From an uncultured Collinsella sp. (lineage in GTDB: Bacteria > Actinomycetota > Coriobacteriia > Coriobacteriales > Coriobacteriaceae): 20,898 nucleotides of DNA. A program made the position numbers and the translations under genes. Positions within the stretch are counted from its first letter, which is position 1; every line of letters starts with the position of its first letter. The notes beneath the pieces were generated by a model that did no database searches, had not been told where the DNA came from, and worked only from the letters and a program-made list of their open reading frames with translations. The stretch is from positions 1 to 20,898 of the forward strand of contig CABUSL010000022.1 in the NCBI GenBank assembly GCA_902494295.1. Direction: 5' to 3'. Below, piece by piece: positions 20,843 through 20,898 of this stretch.

Positions 20843-20898
20843 ATGAAAGACGAGAACAAGACGAACGCACCGGCGGCTGAGATAGCGTCCGCCGCACC
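20843..20898 (+). CDS. Unidentified gene, first 18 codons only
   Basis: An ATG at 20843 follows AAGGAG with eight bases between, and the frame stays open to the window end. It reads MKDENKTNAPAAEIASAA, a polar and Ala-rich start with no recognisable domain. Another in-frame ATG at 20837 is too close to the ribosome site. A GATAAT at 20805-20810 could be the -10 box. Nothing can be said about function. Confidence 0.55.
   Translation, partial: MKDENKTNAPAAEIASAA

Overview
The window looks like chromosomal DNA of a high-GC Gram-positive gut actinomycete. The best guess is class Coriobacteriia, probably Collinsella. The evidence is about 65% GC in coding DNA, a dnaK-grpE-dnaJ-hspR locus run by an HspR-type MerR repressor instead of HrcA/CIRCE, a nadA-nadB-nadC operon ending in a NiaR (3H-domain) repressor, and many palindromic intergenic repeats. 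The genus call rests on remembered gene order and style, not on a search.

Layout. (1) Positions 1-927, minus strand: a three-gene operon of a small His-rich helical protein, the nickel regulator NikR, and the start of hypF ([NiFe]-hydrogenase maturation, cut by the window edge). (2) 1149-1469, minus: thioredoxin. (3) 1606-2181, plus: a 191-aa protein whose sequence pattern resembles a degenerate uracil-DNA-glycosylase fold. (4) 2242-4238, minus: a LytTR response regulator and a GHKL histidine kinase that overlap by one base. (5) 4447-8398, plus: operator/promoter, nadA, an intercistronic hairpin, nadB, nadC and niaR, closed by a strong bidirectional terminator shared with (6) a 2[4Fe-4S] ferredoxin on the minus strand (8547-8732). 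(7) 8955-13691, plus: a palindromic repeat cluster, then dnaK, grpE, a terminator, a zinc-finger-less dnaJ, and hspR. (8) 14080-16380, plus: an aconitase-superfamily hydratase. (9) 16402-17906: a repeat-rich, lower-GC region carrying one hypothetical membrane-anchored protein gene. (10) 18083-20710, plus: clpB with a terminator, then the first codons of an unidentified gene.

How the parts fit. NiaR is co-transcribed with the de novo NAD genes, and a perfect 19-bp inverted repeat covers the likely -35 box of the nadA promoter, so an autoregulated NAD-biosynthesis unit is the natural reading. NadA and ferredoxin need iron-sulfur clusters, as does the hydratase. DnaK, GrpE and DnaJ plus ClpB form the classical disaggregation system. 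The same 27-bp box (11 conserved bases, 5 variable, 11 conserved) lies just upstream of the -10 elements of both dnaK and clpB and occurs nowhere else I could see here, so it is the best candidate for the HspR operator in this lineage, although it does not match the classical HAIR sequence.

The most unusual material is intergenic: nested palindromes before dnaK and after hspR, three palindromes at exact 80-bp intervals before clpB, a 9-bp repeat in four tandem copies, and a 27-bp direct repeat bracketing the hypothetical gene. No CRISPR array, tRNA, rRNA, intact transposase or phage gene was seen.
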